Positions 46,126-58,100 are shown, counted from the stretch's first letter. The stretch: 64,000 bases of DNA from Phanerodontia chrysosporium (GCA_001910725.1 MJGA01000007.1:62001-126000), one strand, 5' to 3'. Translations and numbers: made by a program. Notes: generated by a model not told the origin, from the letters alone.

Positions 46126-47232
46126 CTAAAGACCAAGCTTCGCGCTCAGACTGGACATGCTTTTAGAGCGAAAATGGCGTATGTCCTTCAAGCATACCGT
46201 GCCGTCTGCGTACAAACACACGACTCTGTGTACGTTGTCCGCGTTTGCAATCGCCAGATGGCTGACCGTAGCCTTCGCGAAGCGGTATTCCGCGAGCGTA
46301 TCCAGTTCTTGTGCGTCGAAGACCCGGATGTGGCCGCTGTCGAAGCCCGCGGCGACGTGCTTGCCATTGGCTGAGCACGCCAGAGTCGACACCCGGGTAC
46401 TGTACTCTACGCCTGCGTGGGACTTGCTGTCCGGCGTGTCTTCGCGGGAGACGGGGTGATGATGCACCCACAGACGGCCCTGGGAAGTGCCCAGGACAGT
46501 GTAGCCTGCAGGGTGGCGCACATACGCAGAGATGGTGCCCTCGCGGCCACGCAGCTGGCCGGGCGCGCTCGTCGAGAGGCGGCCGATCGTCCAGGAGAAG
46601 ACGTAGTTGCCCTCGACGGTCCTACATTGCTCCAAGCCAGACGACGACAGGCACCACGTCACAGCGGTGACGCGTGCAGGCCTCGCTGTCTTGTAGAGTA
46701 GGTCGAAGCCGTGCTTGCAGGCGCAAAAGATGTAGAGTCCGTCCTCCTCGGCGGTCACCACGGCGATGTGGTCGCCCTTGGCGTTGTAGGCCACCACCGT
46801 GACCGCACCGAGCCCGACGTCCACGACGTAAGGTATGTATTTCTTTACGACGTCCATGTCCAGTAAGTTGACCACGCGCTTGGCTTTGCAGCCAATGGTG
46901 AGATCCTGTCCGTTGGGCGCGAAAGCCAGCGCGGTGATGCGACTCTCGGCAGCGTACGTTCGCACCGGCACGAAGTCGCGCAGTCGCCATAGGGTGAAGG
47001 TGCCATCGGCGCTGCCCGTAGCAAGTGATCCGCCGTCGGGTGACAACGCCACGCAGGAGATGCGCATGGAATCATCATCCGCGCGTAGCTGTGCATAGTC
47101 GGATTTCTCTTTCCATGTAAAGGTCCCAGGGAGGTTGTCAGCGACGTCTTCGCAGGGGCTAAAGGACGACAGGTGCTCGACATGTCCGGTAATGCTGTCA
47201 AGAGGATTAGAGAAGTCCAGCTTCTTGCGCAT
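46126..47232 (-). CDS. WD40-repeat protein, tandem copy B
   Basis: Intronless, 368 residues from MRKKLDFSNPLD, which parallels the KPVFVNPLD start of copy A. Blades include ISCVALSPDGGSLATGSADG, ITALAFAPNGQDLTIGC, VTVVAYNAKGDHIAVVT, VSTLACSANGKHVAAGFDSG and HLAIANADNVHRVVCLYADG. The TATA box TATAAATA (47316-47323, minus strand) sits behind the same GGGCCACCGACG block as copy A, so regulation may be shared. Function is unknown; paralogy with copies A and C is clear over the whole length. Confidence 0.82.
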   Translation of the reverse strand: MRKKLDFSNPLDSITGHVEHLSSFSPCEDVADNLPGTFTWKEKSDYAQLRADDDSMRISCVALSPDGGSLATGSADGTFTLWRLRDFVPVRTYAAESRITALAFAPNGQDLTIGCKAKRVVNLLDMDVVKKYIPYVVDVGLGAVTVVAYNAKGDHIAVVTAEEDGLYIFCACKHGFDLLYKTARPARVTAVTWCLSSSGLEQCRTVEGNYVFSWTIGRLSTSAPGQLRGREGTISAYVRHPAGYTVLGTSQGRLWVHHHPVSREDTPDSKSHAGVEYSTRVSTLACSANGKHVAAGFDSGHIRVFDAQELDTLAEYRFAKATVSHLAIANADNVHRVVCLYADGTVCLKDIRHFRSKSMSSLSAKLGL

Positions 47233-47659
47233 GATGTTCAGCTCCGAAAACGACTGTCGGCTCGAGGATGAGGGAGATTCAAGTTGTAGGTCAAGCGGGG
47301 TCGATACAGATCCTGTATTTATATCTTTCGGCGTCGGTGGCCCAGAATGTAGCCAGAGACCTGGACCGTGGCAAGACATTCTCGAATGCTGAAATTGAGC
47401 TTTGTTCTTATGTCACAACAAAAGCCCGGTGTGGCAGAGCAGATACGATACACGGGTCACAATGCACACAGCCTCTCTTTGAATGCGCGTGGTAACATAC
47501 CGAGTACTCGATGGCTAATTACTCGTGATACTTGAGACCTAAGGTCTTTTGGAGAATAGTCCAGGCACCCGTAGTTCTGAAAATAACCGTGCACGGTAGT
47601 GTGCAATAAATAAATATCCTACAACGTACTCGATAGTAGATAGCGGCCTGAGACCCATG
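47233..47659. other. Intergenic region between WD40 copies B and C
   Basis: It carries the copy B promoter (TATA at 47316-47323, GGGCCACCGACG block at about 47332-47345) and the 3' flank of copy C. No gene seen. Confidence 0.5.
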
Positions 47660-48745
47660 TCACCTCTCAGGTTTGGAGGTCGTGGAGGCACGGTAGTCTG
47701 TGATACCTACTTTACCATCTGCGTATAGACAGAGCAACCGGTGCAGGCCATCTGGAGTAGCAGCAAAGGCTAGGCTCTTGACGGACGCATCCGCACCATC
47801 ATTGAACGCAACCGCGCTGAGGGCGAGCCCCGGGCCCTCAATGCTGAAGATGCAGATGTGGCCGCTGTCAAAGCCTGCTGCCACGAGCGACCCGTCTGGA
47901 GAGCATGCTACAGCACGGACCTCTCGGTTAGGCGTGCAATGCAGCGGGGCGTCGTGCATGAGGGGCCAGGTCTTTCCCGCCGCGCGCATGGCGTCTTCGG
48001 TGCGGCTTGGGAGCACACGCACGCTGCCGTCCGAGCAGCCAAGCACGCAGTAATTAGGGTGGCGTGTGGCACAAAGGATGTCGCTTTCGGGCCTGCGCAG
48101 GCCACCAGAGTGGCCCTCCGAGAACTTCCGGACGGTCAGGGCACAGAGCCAGCCGGCCTCGAGGACTTCGATAACGCGCGGCTTGGCGGCCGGCCGCCAG
48201 ACCACACTCTTGATGTACAAGGCTCGTGGAGTCTTGTCGATCAGCCGGTACGGGCGGTTGGCGGAGTACACAGACAGACTGCGGCATACCGCTGTGACCA
48301 CCGCGAAGACATCGCCGGCGGGGTGGAAGGACAGGTTGATCACTGCACCGGTGGCGGGGCCGCGTACCGTGGCAGGCTCGGCGTTGGCAAGTGCGGCAAG
48401 GTCGGAGAATGCAATGACTTGTCCATTGCGGCAACCAATGACGAGAGTCTTGCCGTCTGGCGAGAAAGATACCGCAGTGATGGGGCTCGCAATCTTGCGT
48501 CTCCCCAAGGACACAATGTCAGGGGCGCGCCACAGGACGACGGTGCCGTCTTTGCTACCGGTGGCCAAGACGCGCCCGTTGGAAGACAAAGCTGTACAAG
48601 TGATGCGATGTTGGTCGTCTCCCATGCGTTCCATGCTGTGGCCGGATGCCCGAGGACCGCTGACACCGCCGCCACGGTAAAAGTGAGGTGTAAGGTCTTG
48701 GGGAGTGTGGTTGACGGAGAGATCGCTAGGAGAGATGGTTGGCAT
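47660..48745 (-). CDS. WD40-repeat protein, tandem copy C
   Basis: Intronless, 361 residues from MPTISPSDLS. Blades include ITCTALSSNGRVLATGSKDG, ITAVSFSPDGKTLVIGCRNG, VINLSFHPAGDVFAVVT, VRAVACSPDGSLVAAGFDSG and LHRLLCLYADGKVGITDYR. It is the most diverged of the three paralogues, with a different N-terminus lacking the NPLD motif. Its TATA box (48807-48813, minus strand) follows GGCCCCCGGAGCCG, a degraded form of the block shared by copies A and B. Confidence 0.8.
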   Translation of the reverse strand: MPTISPSDLSVNHTPQDLTPHFYRGGGVSGPRASGHSMERMGDDQHRITCTALSSNGRVLATGSKDGTVVLWRAPDIVSLGRRKIASPITAVSFSPDGKTLVIGCRNGQVIAFSDLAALANAEPATVRGPATGAVINLSFHPAGDVFAVVTAVCRSLSVYSANRPYRLIDKTPRALYIKSVVWRPAAKPRVIEVLEAGWLCALTVRKFSEGHSGGLRRPESDILCATRHPNYCVLGCSDGSVRVLPSRTEDAMRAAGKTWPLMHDAPLHCTPNREVRAVACSPDGSLVAAGFDSGHICIFSIEGPGLALSAVAFNDGADASVKSLAFAATPDGLHRLLCLYADGKVGITDYRASTTSKPER

Positions 48746-49107
48746 GATGGTTACGAATGATAGTGGGTTAAGAGACGTCTTGACTGTGGACGAAGGCAGG
48801 CATGGCCTTATATTCAGCGGCTCCGGGGGCCAAAGCGAGTACCTGATGAACAATGCACAGCGAAGAAGTTAGATTTGGTTACAACAGGCGATGATACAAA
48901 AGCTGAGCGTGGTTATTGAACTGGTGGCAACCAATCTAAATTCAAACAATCGCGAGAGCATGCGATGGTATATCGAGTGCGCATCCCCTAGGCTCGCAAG
49001 CCAGCCTCTTAAATTTCGGAAGAGGCGGTACCGTCGCTCCTCAACGCATCCCCCCTATGTTTCAATTCTTCCATATGAGGCCACGCCACAGCACGCCGTC
49101 GGAAAGA
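48746..49107. other. Intergenic region
   Basis: It contains the promoter of WD40 copy C and the flank of the kinase fragment. No gene seen. Confidence 0.5.
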
Positions 49108-49830
49108 TCACGCCACCGAGGTCGCCTTCGCAGTCAAAATGAGGCCTTTCGCACGTAAAGCAGCGCCAGAGGGCGACACAGCGGAGTGGCTCACAGTCGT
49201 GACGAAGGCGATGGTGAGCCGGATAGGGAACAACGGTTCTGGCCTGGTAGGTCGCGGACATGAGAGAGGCCGTCTAGGATACCTATTGCCATGAACGGCA
49301 AGGTTGCGGTACGGTGGTTCCACGCCAGTCCGTCCCCGTCCGGCTCGACGTGAGTGGCAACATCGAAGTCGTTGAGAATGAAGCGGAGTGTGCCTTCGTC
49401 CAGCCACATGAGCGTGATACCGTTGAAGCTGAGATGATCATCGCCTTGTAATGAATGTCGTAGAGGCCTGTAGTTAAAGAGTTACAGCACATCTGTCAGT
49501 GATCCAGCAAACACGACTCACAGTCAAGGATTTCGTGCACCATCGAGTCTCCCAAGTACTCGGACGAAGTCGTGTCGTTGAGAAGAGACCTCCGAGTGGC
49601 GCATGATTCATGAACGTGACTGCGCGGACGAGGCGCGACTTGCACGTTGTGCGTGCATCGCTGCTAGACGGTGGCCATGAGCGGCGAGCGACGTGAAGTT
49701 GAGGCCTTCAGGAATGGCGACTTGACGCACGACGGCTATCAGGCCTGCGTGGAACAGTCTCGATGACGAGAATATTGGGATCAGAAGCATCACCAGAGCA
49801 GCAGCTGGCGAGTCTACATGTCGTGGCACC
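49108..49830 (-). pseudogene. FunK1-type kinase fragment (partial C-lobe)
   Basis: A spliced stretch on the minus strand includes LSFNGITLMW, DEGTLRFILNDFDVATHV and HRTATLPFMAIGIL, matching the catalytic-loop to activation-segment region of fungal FunK1 kinases. The NDFD replaces DFG as is usual in this family, and the GTPPFMA-type motif is present as ATLPFMA. No N-lobe, no clear HRD motif and no C-terminal part are found, and the frame shifts once near 49470. It could be a truncated duplicate of the kind seen complete at 55133-58582, or a short kinase-like gene with poorly resolved exons. Confidence 0.5.
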
Positions 49831-49952
49831 CGGACTGAACACGTTCACGAGGAAAGGGATTATATTATAGGAACTGCACGTACAACGACAACGAGCAGCA
49901 AGACGGCCATGGCAAGCAAGGAAAACAGCACATATGCGCAGAAAGCAACATG

Positions 49953-51059
49953 CTAGTCCAGCGAATTGAGCGTGCCAGCCAGGACAGAACTGCCCGGAGC
50001 GGCCTCGAGCCCGAACCACTGCGGGATGAGATGCCAGACATGCTTGCGCGCCTTCTCCGCGCACTGCGTGAGGTCCTCCTTGCACGCCGCGCATATCTTG
50101 AGCCCGCACCGGCGCACGCCGTCCGTGAAGTCCGTGCGCGACAGCATCTCGACCGCCTGCGTGAGCGTGAAGAGCGGGTCCGCGTCGCGTCCGTGCGTGA
50201 TCCCGCCGACGGCGCGCAGCACGTTCAGCATCACGTAGTACGTCGACTCCCGGCACACGCGCCCCGCGTCGTGGTGCCGGTTGCTGCACTGCGCTGCGAT
50301 CGGCCGGTTCGTGAGCTCTGCCTCGATGAATGCCGACAGGAACTGCTGCCCCGCCTCGCGCCCGATGAGCACCGCCTTCAGCTCGTCCCGCTCGAGGTAC
50401 ACCACTCCGCGCTGGCCTTTTTTCTTCTGCTCTGTGTTGCCGAGCGTGGGCAAAGGCGCTCCAGAGACGATGCGTCGCGGGCCATAGCGTGAGAGGTCGT
50501 AGTATGCGGAGGGCAGGAGGTGACGAAGGTCGAGCTGCTTCGCAAGCGCGATGACGATCGTAGGGTGGGCACAGGTATCACGAGGAGAGTACGTCCCGTT
50601 GCTGTCGATGGCGGCCTTCTCGCGAGCATCCCATGCTTCGAGAGTCGACGGCCAGTCCGCCTCCAGATGTACGAGACACCGCTGCCGGAGATGTTCGATG
50701 AGATACTTTGAGGAGAGTCTCAGGACCGCAGAGATGATAGGGAAGTTTCCTGCGACAGACTTTTCAAAGTAGCTGCGAGCCCGTGAGGATGACTACGATA
50801 CCAAAGAGGCGGCTACTCACAGTCCATCATAGAGCGCCCTCAACAAGTGCAGCACGTCGTCTGGTTCGTCATGTAGCGTCACACAGGGGACGCCGTCGAT
50901 GAGCTCCTGGTCGGCGGGCTGGGGGAGTGAGAACAGGTCGCTGAAGACTTCGGAATGTCGCTCGAGCTGTCCACGGTGCACCTTGAATGCGGTACGACCC
51001 GCTACGATGACAGTGTTGCCGTCAGAGAACCAGAAGCTAGATTTCGTGATGCCGTCCAT
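49953..51059 (-). CDS. BTB/POZ domain protein (copy 1)
   Basis: Two exons (50821-51059 and 49953-50772) join across a 48-base intron to 352 residues with no frame problem. The BTB core is at the N-terminus: SDGNTVIVAGRTAFKVHRGQ, HSEVFSDLFSLPQP, VTLHDEPDDVLHLLRALYDG and VLRLSSKYLIEHLRQRCLVH. Then come LEADWPSTLEAWDAREKA and LLPSAYYDLSRYGP, and a C-terminal region with paired cysteines (CGLKICAACKEDL) and WHLIPQWFGLE. BTB proteins dimerise and often bridge substrates to Cul3 ligases, but no such role is shown for this fungal group. It is head-to-head with its paralogue at 51848. Confidence 0.85.
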
Positions 51060-51847
51060 GGAACGAAAGCACAGCAGAGACCGAGAACACCGAAAGCGTC
51101 GAAAGCGAGATGGAAAGCGGGTCGAGAGTGGTTTGGCAGGCCGAGGATCGTTCCATAGAAGCATTTATGTCCTCTCTGCCTCGGCGCTGACAGCGTACAG
51201 GGGTTGCGATGGTCAGCCTTCGGTGCAGCATACACCGGGCATCTTGCGAGGCCCAGAACAGCGAACAACGGAGGAAGCTGGCTGGCGGACGACGGAAGTC
51301 GGAGGCAGAGCTGGTAGGCCATGTAGTCGGTATAAGGATACCGAACATAGCTTGAGTGCGGCTGACATGGCTCGAGGAGAACTGCTGAATCCGCCGCGAC
51401 AAAGTGGAAGTGGAAGACGGGGAAAGAGGCTCTCTGGGCGCTATGATGCCTCCCGCCCTCGTCCTCGGTAGCTCTCGGCGTCTCCTGGTCGCCTAGAAAG
51501 GCTAATCGGGATAAAGGCCTCTTGGATCTCGACGACCACCGAGCGACGGAGGTATACATCGCAATGCAACCTACGGTCATGTCGCAACTAACTTGGACGC
51601 ATTGCAGGACTGACTCACGCTCCATCATCTACATACCGTATTGGTCATTGCTACGTGCGCTGCCTGCGAGAGCACGGAGGGCAGACTCGGCGAGCACTTA
51701 CTGCAATCGCCACAAACAGGGTTTCAGTCTCCGAGTTGAAATTTCCGCTTTGTAGAGCTACGAGGTACGTGGTAGATCTCAAACCGCTGCAGTACGGCCA
51801 TCTCATCTCCTAGGTAGGCACCGTCGGGAAATGCACAACGCAGAACC
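51060..51847. promoter_or_regulatory. Shared upstream region of the divergent BTB genes
   Basis: 788 bases separate the two divergent start codons. An ATAAATGC-type element on the minus strand near 51160 could serve copy 1. No gene seen; frames here are extensions or shadows. Confidence 0.4.
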
Positions 51848-53095
51848 ATGGCGATGCCAGTGCACAACCAAGACTCCTCAGCCACGTTAGATACCCAGAT
51901 GGCGAGCATTGCACCCGCATATACCCACCATCCGAGCCTGTGGCTCGTTGACGGATCTGTCGTCATCCAGGCCGAGACGACGCACTTCCGTGTGCACATG
52001 TCCCAGCTCTCACGGCACAGCGTCTTCTTTCGCGACTTGTTCTCGCTGCCGCAGCCACCGCATCTGCAAGCCTCTGCAACCCTGACACCAGCCCACGCCG
52101 TTTCCGGCTGACGGCCAGCGATACATGGACGGATGCCCTGTGCTCGAGGTCTCTGACACCGCCGAGGACTTTGCACATCTTCTGCATGCGCTCTATGACG
52201 GCCCTACATTCGGCGACAACGGCCGTGAGGACTACCGTGTCGTGTCAGGTGTTCTACGCCTGGCCACCAAGTACATCGTAGACAAGCTGCGCAGGCGGGC
52301 ACTGGACCATCTTGCCGTTGCATGGCCGACAACACTCAAGGGCTGGGACGCACGAGAGGACCTCGCCCGCGTGTTCGAACTCGAGACGGGCCAGCCACGC
52401 GGGATGCGATATCCGTCGCCCATTGTACGTTCCTAGTCCTTTGGTCTGGCATGGTGCTCAGGAGTCTGCAGGACGTCATTACGCTTGCACGAGAGGTGGA
52501 CGCACCGAGCCTGCTCCCTGCAGCATTCTACGACCTCTCGCGGTATCACTTCGCAGAGATATTCAATCCTGAGGAGGAGCGCGTGCGCGCCGTCCTGAGC
52601 TGCATGAACGCTCGTACGCGTCTTGGAAACGACGACCTCCAACGACTCGCGCTCGGCAAGGAAGCATCCGCACAGACCGTGCCAGCCCTCATCCAGTCGA
52701 TGAGCCTGCAAGCACAGCGCTCCTTCCCCGCGTACGACCACCCCCGTGGCAACAGCGCTACCCGCGGCGGCGGACACTATGGAGGCGGGCACGAGCGACG
52801 GCGCTCGTCGGCCACAGGCGTGTGCGTCGCGGGGGCCGCGTGTCGGAAGGACTTTGCGGAGCTCGTCGAGCTCGCGACGCAGCACTACCTGTTCGACCGC
52901 GGGAAGGGCTGCGCGGACCCGCTGTACGTCGCCGAGGAGCTGGGGCAGCTGAAGAGCGCCGAGTTCAGCGAGTGCAAGGCGTGCGCGCGCAGCCTCGAGG
53001 CGTGGGCGGTGCGGGAGCGGGAGCGGCTTTGGCGGCTCGTCCCGGGCTGGTTTCGGTTGGAGGCGCGTGCTGCGGACGCAGCCGTAGCTGTATGA
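51848..53095 (+). CDS. BTB/POZ domain protein (copy 2)
   Basis: Its BTB core resembles copy 1: VDGSVVIQAETTHFRVHMSQ, RHSVFFRDLFSLPQP, LEVSDTAEDFAHLLHALYDG and VLRLATKYIVDKLRRRALDH, then WPTTLKGWDAREDLARVFE, and after an intron (about 52425-52470) SLLPAAFYDLSRYHFAEIF, CRKDFAELVE and RLVPGWFRLEARA. The start could also be the Met at 51902. Between the LPQP strand and the next core element the frame changes near 52100-52107 by a net of one extra or two missing bases, so the gene may be damaged or mis-sequenced. The C-terminal half is otherwise one open frame and includes a GGGHYGGGH stretch. Confidence 0.75.
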
Positions 53096-53329
53096 TGGGT
53101 AATGCACGTTGCAGTAGCGCTTGGCTATGGTGGCAGGCGGCCCACCGGGTACACCTGTGAGCACACTGTACGTAAGGAGGGCGCTCCCAGAGCGCATCGT
53201 TTCCCTTTGCGGATCCGGCGCGCCCTGCCGAAGATGCCGAGCGTCGGTCAGTGACGTCCTCAGACTCGTGTGCGATTCGTTCGACTTGTATTCAAGACGG
53301 TCCCTCTCCCAGCCACGTTGCTCCCAGTC

Positions 53330-53845
53330 ATGTCTGGCCTAGCTGCAGTCCCTCAGATCACCGCTGCAGGCTCTCATCCTCAGTAAGCTCCTCTTGTATG
53401 CCAGTGCGTACCTGCTAATGACTCATGTACAGAGGCACAATCATACACATTGTGCTGTTCAAGTACGCACCGCATGTCGCTGCAGAGGCAAAACATGAGG
53501 TTGCGACGGCCTTCCTGGCGCTGAAGGAGAAAAGCCGCCTCCCAGATGGCAGCACGTTCATCCAGTCTATCGACGGTGGAGTGAACAGCTCGCCCGAAGG
53601 GCTGTCCAAAGGTCTTGAGGTGTGCTTATCCTTCAATCTGACATATATCCCAGAGCACTTGTTGATTCTCGGCTGGCTAGCACGCATACGTCGTCACGTT
53701 CAGGTCGGCCAAAGAGCGCGACTACTACCTCGACGAGGAGCCGGAGCACCAAGCGTTCAAGCAGCTGTTGCAAGGAAGGGTGTCAGACATCACGGTGTTT
53801 GACTTTGAGAGCGGTGACTTTGCTCGACGTATCCTGGGGTCGTAG
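53330..53845 (+). CDS. Stress-responsive A/B-barrel (Dabb) domain protein
   Basis: Three exons (53330-53382, 53433-53619, 53681-53845) join to 134 residues. After an 18-residue N-terminal extension comes the Dabb fold: TIIHIVLFKYAP, a helix ATAFLALKEKSRL, QSIDGGVNSSPEGLSKGLE, then across an intron HAYVVTFRSAKERDYYLD and HQAFKQLLQ, ending ITVFDFESGDF. Such proteins dimerise through the barrel; members include stress-induced proteins and olivetolic-acid-cyclase-like enzymes, so the role here is open. Confidence 0.87.
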
Positions 53846-54266
53846 GCAATTCACGTGGGAGCTTCACGCGCTGCGTCGAGCACTATGAGATCCGCTCTCT
53901 GCATTGCAGACTGTGATATGGTGTATGGGACATTCACCGGCTGTTTTGGTCGAGTGCCTTGCTCCTCGCCATGTCAGGGCGTCAAGGGACCGCTGCGTCT
54001 ATGCCACGTGGCAGGCTCCCCGGTTGTGGGTCCACGTTTGGTTCGCCAATTCTTATCACCGAACCACACTCATCGCCCTCGGAAATGCAAGAAATCTACT
54101 GAGTAGCGTTGGCGAAATTGTACGCTTTATGTCTGATGCCGTGATGCATCACACATTTACTCAGTAGATCTCAACCTTGCTGCGCACACAGACATACAAA
54201 CACGACATAGGCCCAGGTCCGAACCCTGCCTGCCAGACTTGTCACGCCGAAGGAACCACGACCAGC
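53846..54266. other. Intergenic region
   Basis: It carries the Dabb 3' UTR and the upstream region of the PX gene. A non-ATG frame reaches upstream of the PX start, but the first Met is at 54267. No gene seen. Confidence 0.5.
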
Positions 54267-54998
54267 ATGAACCAGCGTGTAGTCGAGAGACCGTCCCCAC
54301 TAACGCTGAACACTGCCGATGCTCCCGGCCCGTCTCATTCGCGGGCGGAGAGCGGACATTCTCTCGAGAGCAGTACATCGTTGCTCGAGGTTCTGCCTGA
54401 TGAGATTGACGTGGAAGAAGAGGCCCGCCTCTACGAAGAACTATGTGACGTACGCTCAAGATGTATCCTTCCTGCTCTCCGCCTGACGACCGCGTAGTCC
54501 CCAATAGAACCTGCCTCGGACTCGGAGCTCTCCGCTTCAAATCCACGCTCAAGGCGGCGGCGCCCGAGGCCAGAATCACTCCTCTCTCACGAGCCCTCGA
54601 TCTGGCTCTCAGACAACACCTCTCCAGGCAGCGCGCCGGCACCGACGTTTGCGCGCGACGTGCAGATCACCGGGTGGACGATGGTCGGCGACCGGCGGAG
54701 TGGCGGGGCGTACGTCGTCTTCGACTGCGCACTCACGCTCAAGGACGGCACGGTCGTGCACGCGCACAAGCGCTACAGCGCGTTTGCCGAGCTCGATCGC
54801 CTGCTCCGCTCGACGATGCCCCCGCGCATGCGCGCCGCGGTGCCGCGCCTCCCGCCGAAGAGCCCGCTCTCCAAGTTCCGGGCCGCGTTCCTCGACCGAC
54901 GGCGCCGTGACCTGCAGCACTGGCTTGCGTCTGTTGTGCTGCATCCTGACTTTGGAGGCCGCGAAGTTGTCAGACGGTGGGTTATGGAATCGTCGTAG
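54267..54998 (+). CDS. PX domain protein (phosphoinositide-binding, sorting-nexin-like)
   Basis: Two exons (54267-54449 and 54498-54998) give 227 residues. A disordered, acidic, Ser-rich N-terminus (LPDEIDVEEEARLYEEL) leads to a C-terminal PX domain: DVQITGWTMVGDRRSGGAYV, VHAHKRYSAFAELDRLLRS with the conserved RYSxF phosphoinositide contact, a proline loop LPPKSPLSKF, then FLDRRRRDLQHWLASVVLHP. The compact layout resembles yeast Ypt35, which binds PI3P on endosomes; orthology is not proven. Frame intact. Confidence 0.86.
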
Positions 54999-55132
54999 CC
55001 GTACCTGCCGTGTGGCCTTCCATTGCGGTCATAGGTGCATACATGCGCAGCCGATATAATCACGCTTGGCTAAGACCATCTCGTGCAGCTTAGGCCTGTG
55101 TATACAAGGGCTATGACATACGGAGTTGAGGA

Positions 55133-58100
55133 ATGGCAGCAAGTTCCTCTGCCTCATGTTCAGCCTCGCACGTATCGCAAGAGGCAGCGCAGTTGCGCGC
55201 ATTCTCTCTCCCAGCAAGCTTCGTTGTGTGCCGTTGTCTTGTGTGCTTCGATTATCGTGGGGTGACTGGGTGTTCCGCGCTGAGAGAGATTTCAGAGGCG
55301 CTGGGCGTCGGGCGTCTGCGTCAGACGTGGCTCATGGCCTTCCAAATGCGGCACTTCCCAGTTCGTCGACAGCTAAGGCGGACGACGCCGTGCTTCGGAC
55401 GACGCAGTACAAATACCGTGGTGAGCACGTCTCTCGTTCTCGAACCAACTCTTTCCCACTCATGTCGCCCACAGTGACCCCTCTGAGCAGACCGAGCCAA
55501 CGCCCAGGCTTTCTCGTCGACTGTCAACGTTGCCGACGACCCACCCCTTGCCTTTACACCTACCACCCCGCCACCCCTTCCTGCGACTCCTCGCTTGCGC
55601 AAGGTTAGCGGTCTCCTTGAAAATTGGAAGCGGTTGGGCGAGCGCTCGGAGATCATGATGCTCAACATCGAGATGGATAGTCAATGTGCCTTCAAACCGC
55701 ACGACGAGTTTCTCGAGACATACGTTCCCGGGACAAACCTCAGCGAGGAACAGCTGGAGAAGATCGGGGACTTCAGAGCTGTCCCTGTGAATGCGACGCA
55801 GGAGAGGAGAATGTACCATCCCTTGGTGAGTTTACTCAGCATTTATCACCACTGTGGCGCTCAAGCAAGGCCTGCAGTTCAGCGTCATAGATCGCATGTA
55901 CAGGGTCACAGACCTGCCATACACCTGCCGCGCCACGGGCGATCACCCCGAGTCCGCTCTGGACGACATGAAGCTCGACGGATGCACCTACAAAACCACG
56001 GACACGCCTATGGTCGCCGGTGGAAGGCGCGTATATGACCTCGACCCAGCTGGGACGACTTCCAAGAGAAAAGAGGCGGGAGAGCAGTGGCAGCGCCTCT
56101 ACAGAGTTGCCAGGGCGTACAAGCTGGGCATGGATATCGACTTTCGTCGAGGTCAAGGTTCACCCTGACGCAGCTCCATTCGTCACCCAAGGCGGAAGGC
56201 AGGTCCCGTCGGAACCAAGCCCGGTCGCAAGTCGCGCGCCCAGATGGCGAGGTATGCCGCAGAGCTCATGCGCCGCCAGCACCGCACGTTCGTCCTCACT
56301 GTCTTCATCCACAAGAGTCAAGCGTGGTTCATGCGCTGGGATCGAACCGGCGCCATCGCCTCCACTCCTGTCGACTACATCAGCAATCCCGCCCCCTTGC
56401 TCAACTTTTTCTACCGCCTGACGAAACTGGACGATGCGGCCAAGGCTACGATACGTCGGTGACGCGGGCTCTTTCGGACCAGGTCGAGCTCTTCAAAGAC
56501 CACGCCAGCTGGCTGAAGGAGCAGCGGTCCCCTGAATGGGAGTACGCCGAACATGCGATTCTGGACCCGGTTCGCTATCCCGTTTACGCGGTACATAGTC
56601 ATACGCTCTGTGGCGACTCCGGCGCGCAACTTACACTATCGCTGTAGGTACGATGCGATGATGTAGGATGGATGGAGCAACTGGACCCGGAGATGAAGCA
56701 TGTCTCACTGTCAGGACCCAGGACTCACACGTACCTCATCGGGAGGCCTCAGTCTAGTTCGCTCTCACCTACCGGACGTGGCAGCAAAGGCTTCATTGCG
56801 TACGACGTGGATCGCAAACGGCTAGTCTGGCTCAAGGACTACTGGTGCGCCAAGGCGGAAGGCGTGCATCCCGAGCTCGACACGTACTATCACCTTGCAA
56901 GAAATCGTGTCAAGTACGTCGCAACTGCAATCGCCGGAGGCAACGTTGTGCAGGACGACAAGCTCCAGGTCACGATAACACAAGACTTGTTGAAGCCCGT
57001 GTCCAGACCTGCGCTCAGGTTCCACCACCGTCTCGTGCTCTGGGAAATTGGGAAGCCGCTCACGACTTATGTCCACGGAGGGCGACTGCTGCGCGCGGTG
57101 CGACATGCATTATATGGTGCGTCTCGTGTCTCGATCGGAGGGCCTGACATGGTTTCTGACATCCGGTTGATACAAGGGCATAAACAAGCTTGGGAAAAGG
57201 CTGGGATTCTCCATCGCGACGTCAGCATAGGTAATATCCTGATCAACGTGCGCGACGACAAGGCGTTTCTCAACGACTGGGATCTGTGCAAGTACAAGAC
57301 TGACATGGGCACCGCGAGCCAAGCAGGACGCTCGGTGCGTACTAGCGAGACAGTTACCGTCCATACAGGTATTGATACCTCGTCTGCGCATCAGGGAACG
57401 TGGCCTTTCATGTCGGGCACTCTCTTGGAGTTTCCCCGCAAGCCCAACGATCTGGCGGACGACATCGAGTCCTTCGTCTATGTCATCTGGCTCTCTCTCC
57501 TCCGCTTCCATGTGCACTCGCTGTCTTACAAGGACTGGAAAGGTCAAAGAGTATTCCTGGCCTCGCATCTCTACATAAAATACCAGGAATGTGCGGTCGT
57601 CAAGGGAGGCTGGACTGTTGGGGGGGCTACGAAGATCAAGGACATGAAGAGTGAAGAACCTGGTTTCGAGCTCGACATGAACCGTAATCAAGCAGAACTT
57701 CTGATCGTTGTAGCCCAGTTAGCTCGGCTTGGGAGGCTGCACTACGCTTCTTTGGACCTGGACGCGCTGCGGGACCAGTACGGCGTTCCATATCCCTCTG
57801 AGCCTCAGCCTCCTCAACCTGCCAACGAGGACGCCTACACCGAGCGGTTTGACGAGGATGACACAATGTCCAACGAATCGGAAGGGCCCGAATCCGACAG
57901 TGAGGACGATACGAGCAACGTCCCCAGATGGAACGATGATGATGCTGTGGAAAACATCACCGCAACACCGTGCATAGAGGCTGTGCGCACTACAAATCAG
58001 TCTGCACCGACTGCGATTTCCGCGCCCGTCGATGGGCAGGCAGCGCCACCGCACTCTTACACCACCCCCACGAGTATCGCCACACCCGTTCCACATCCCA

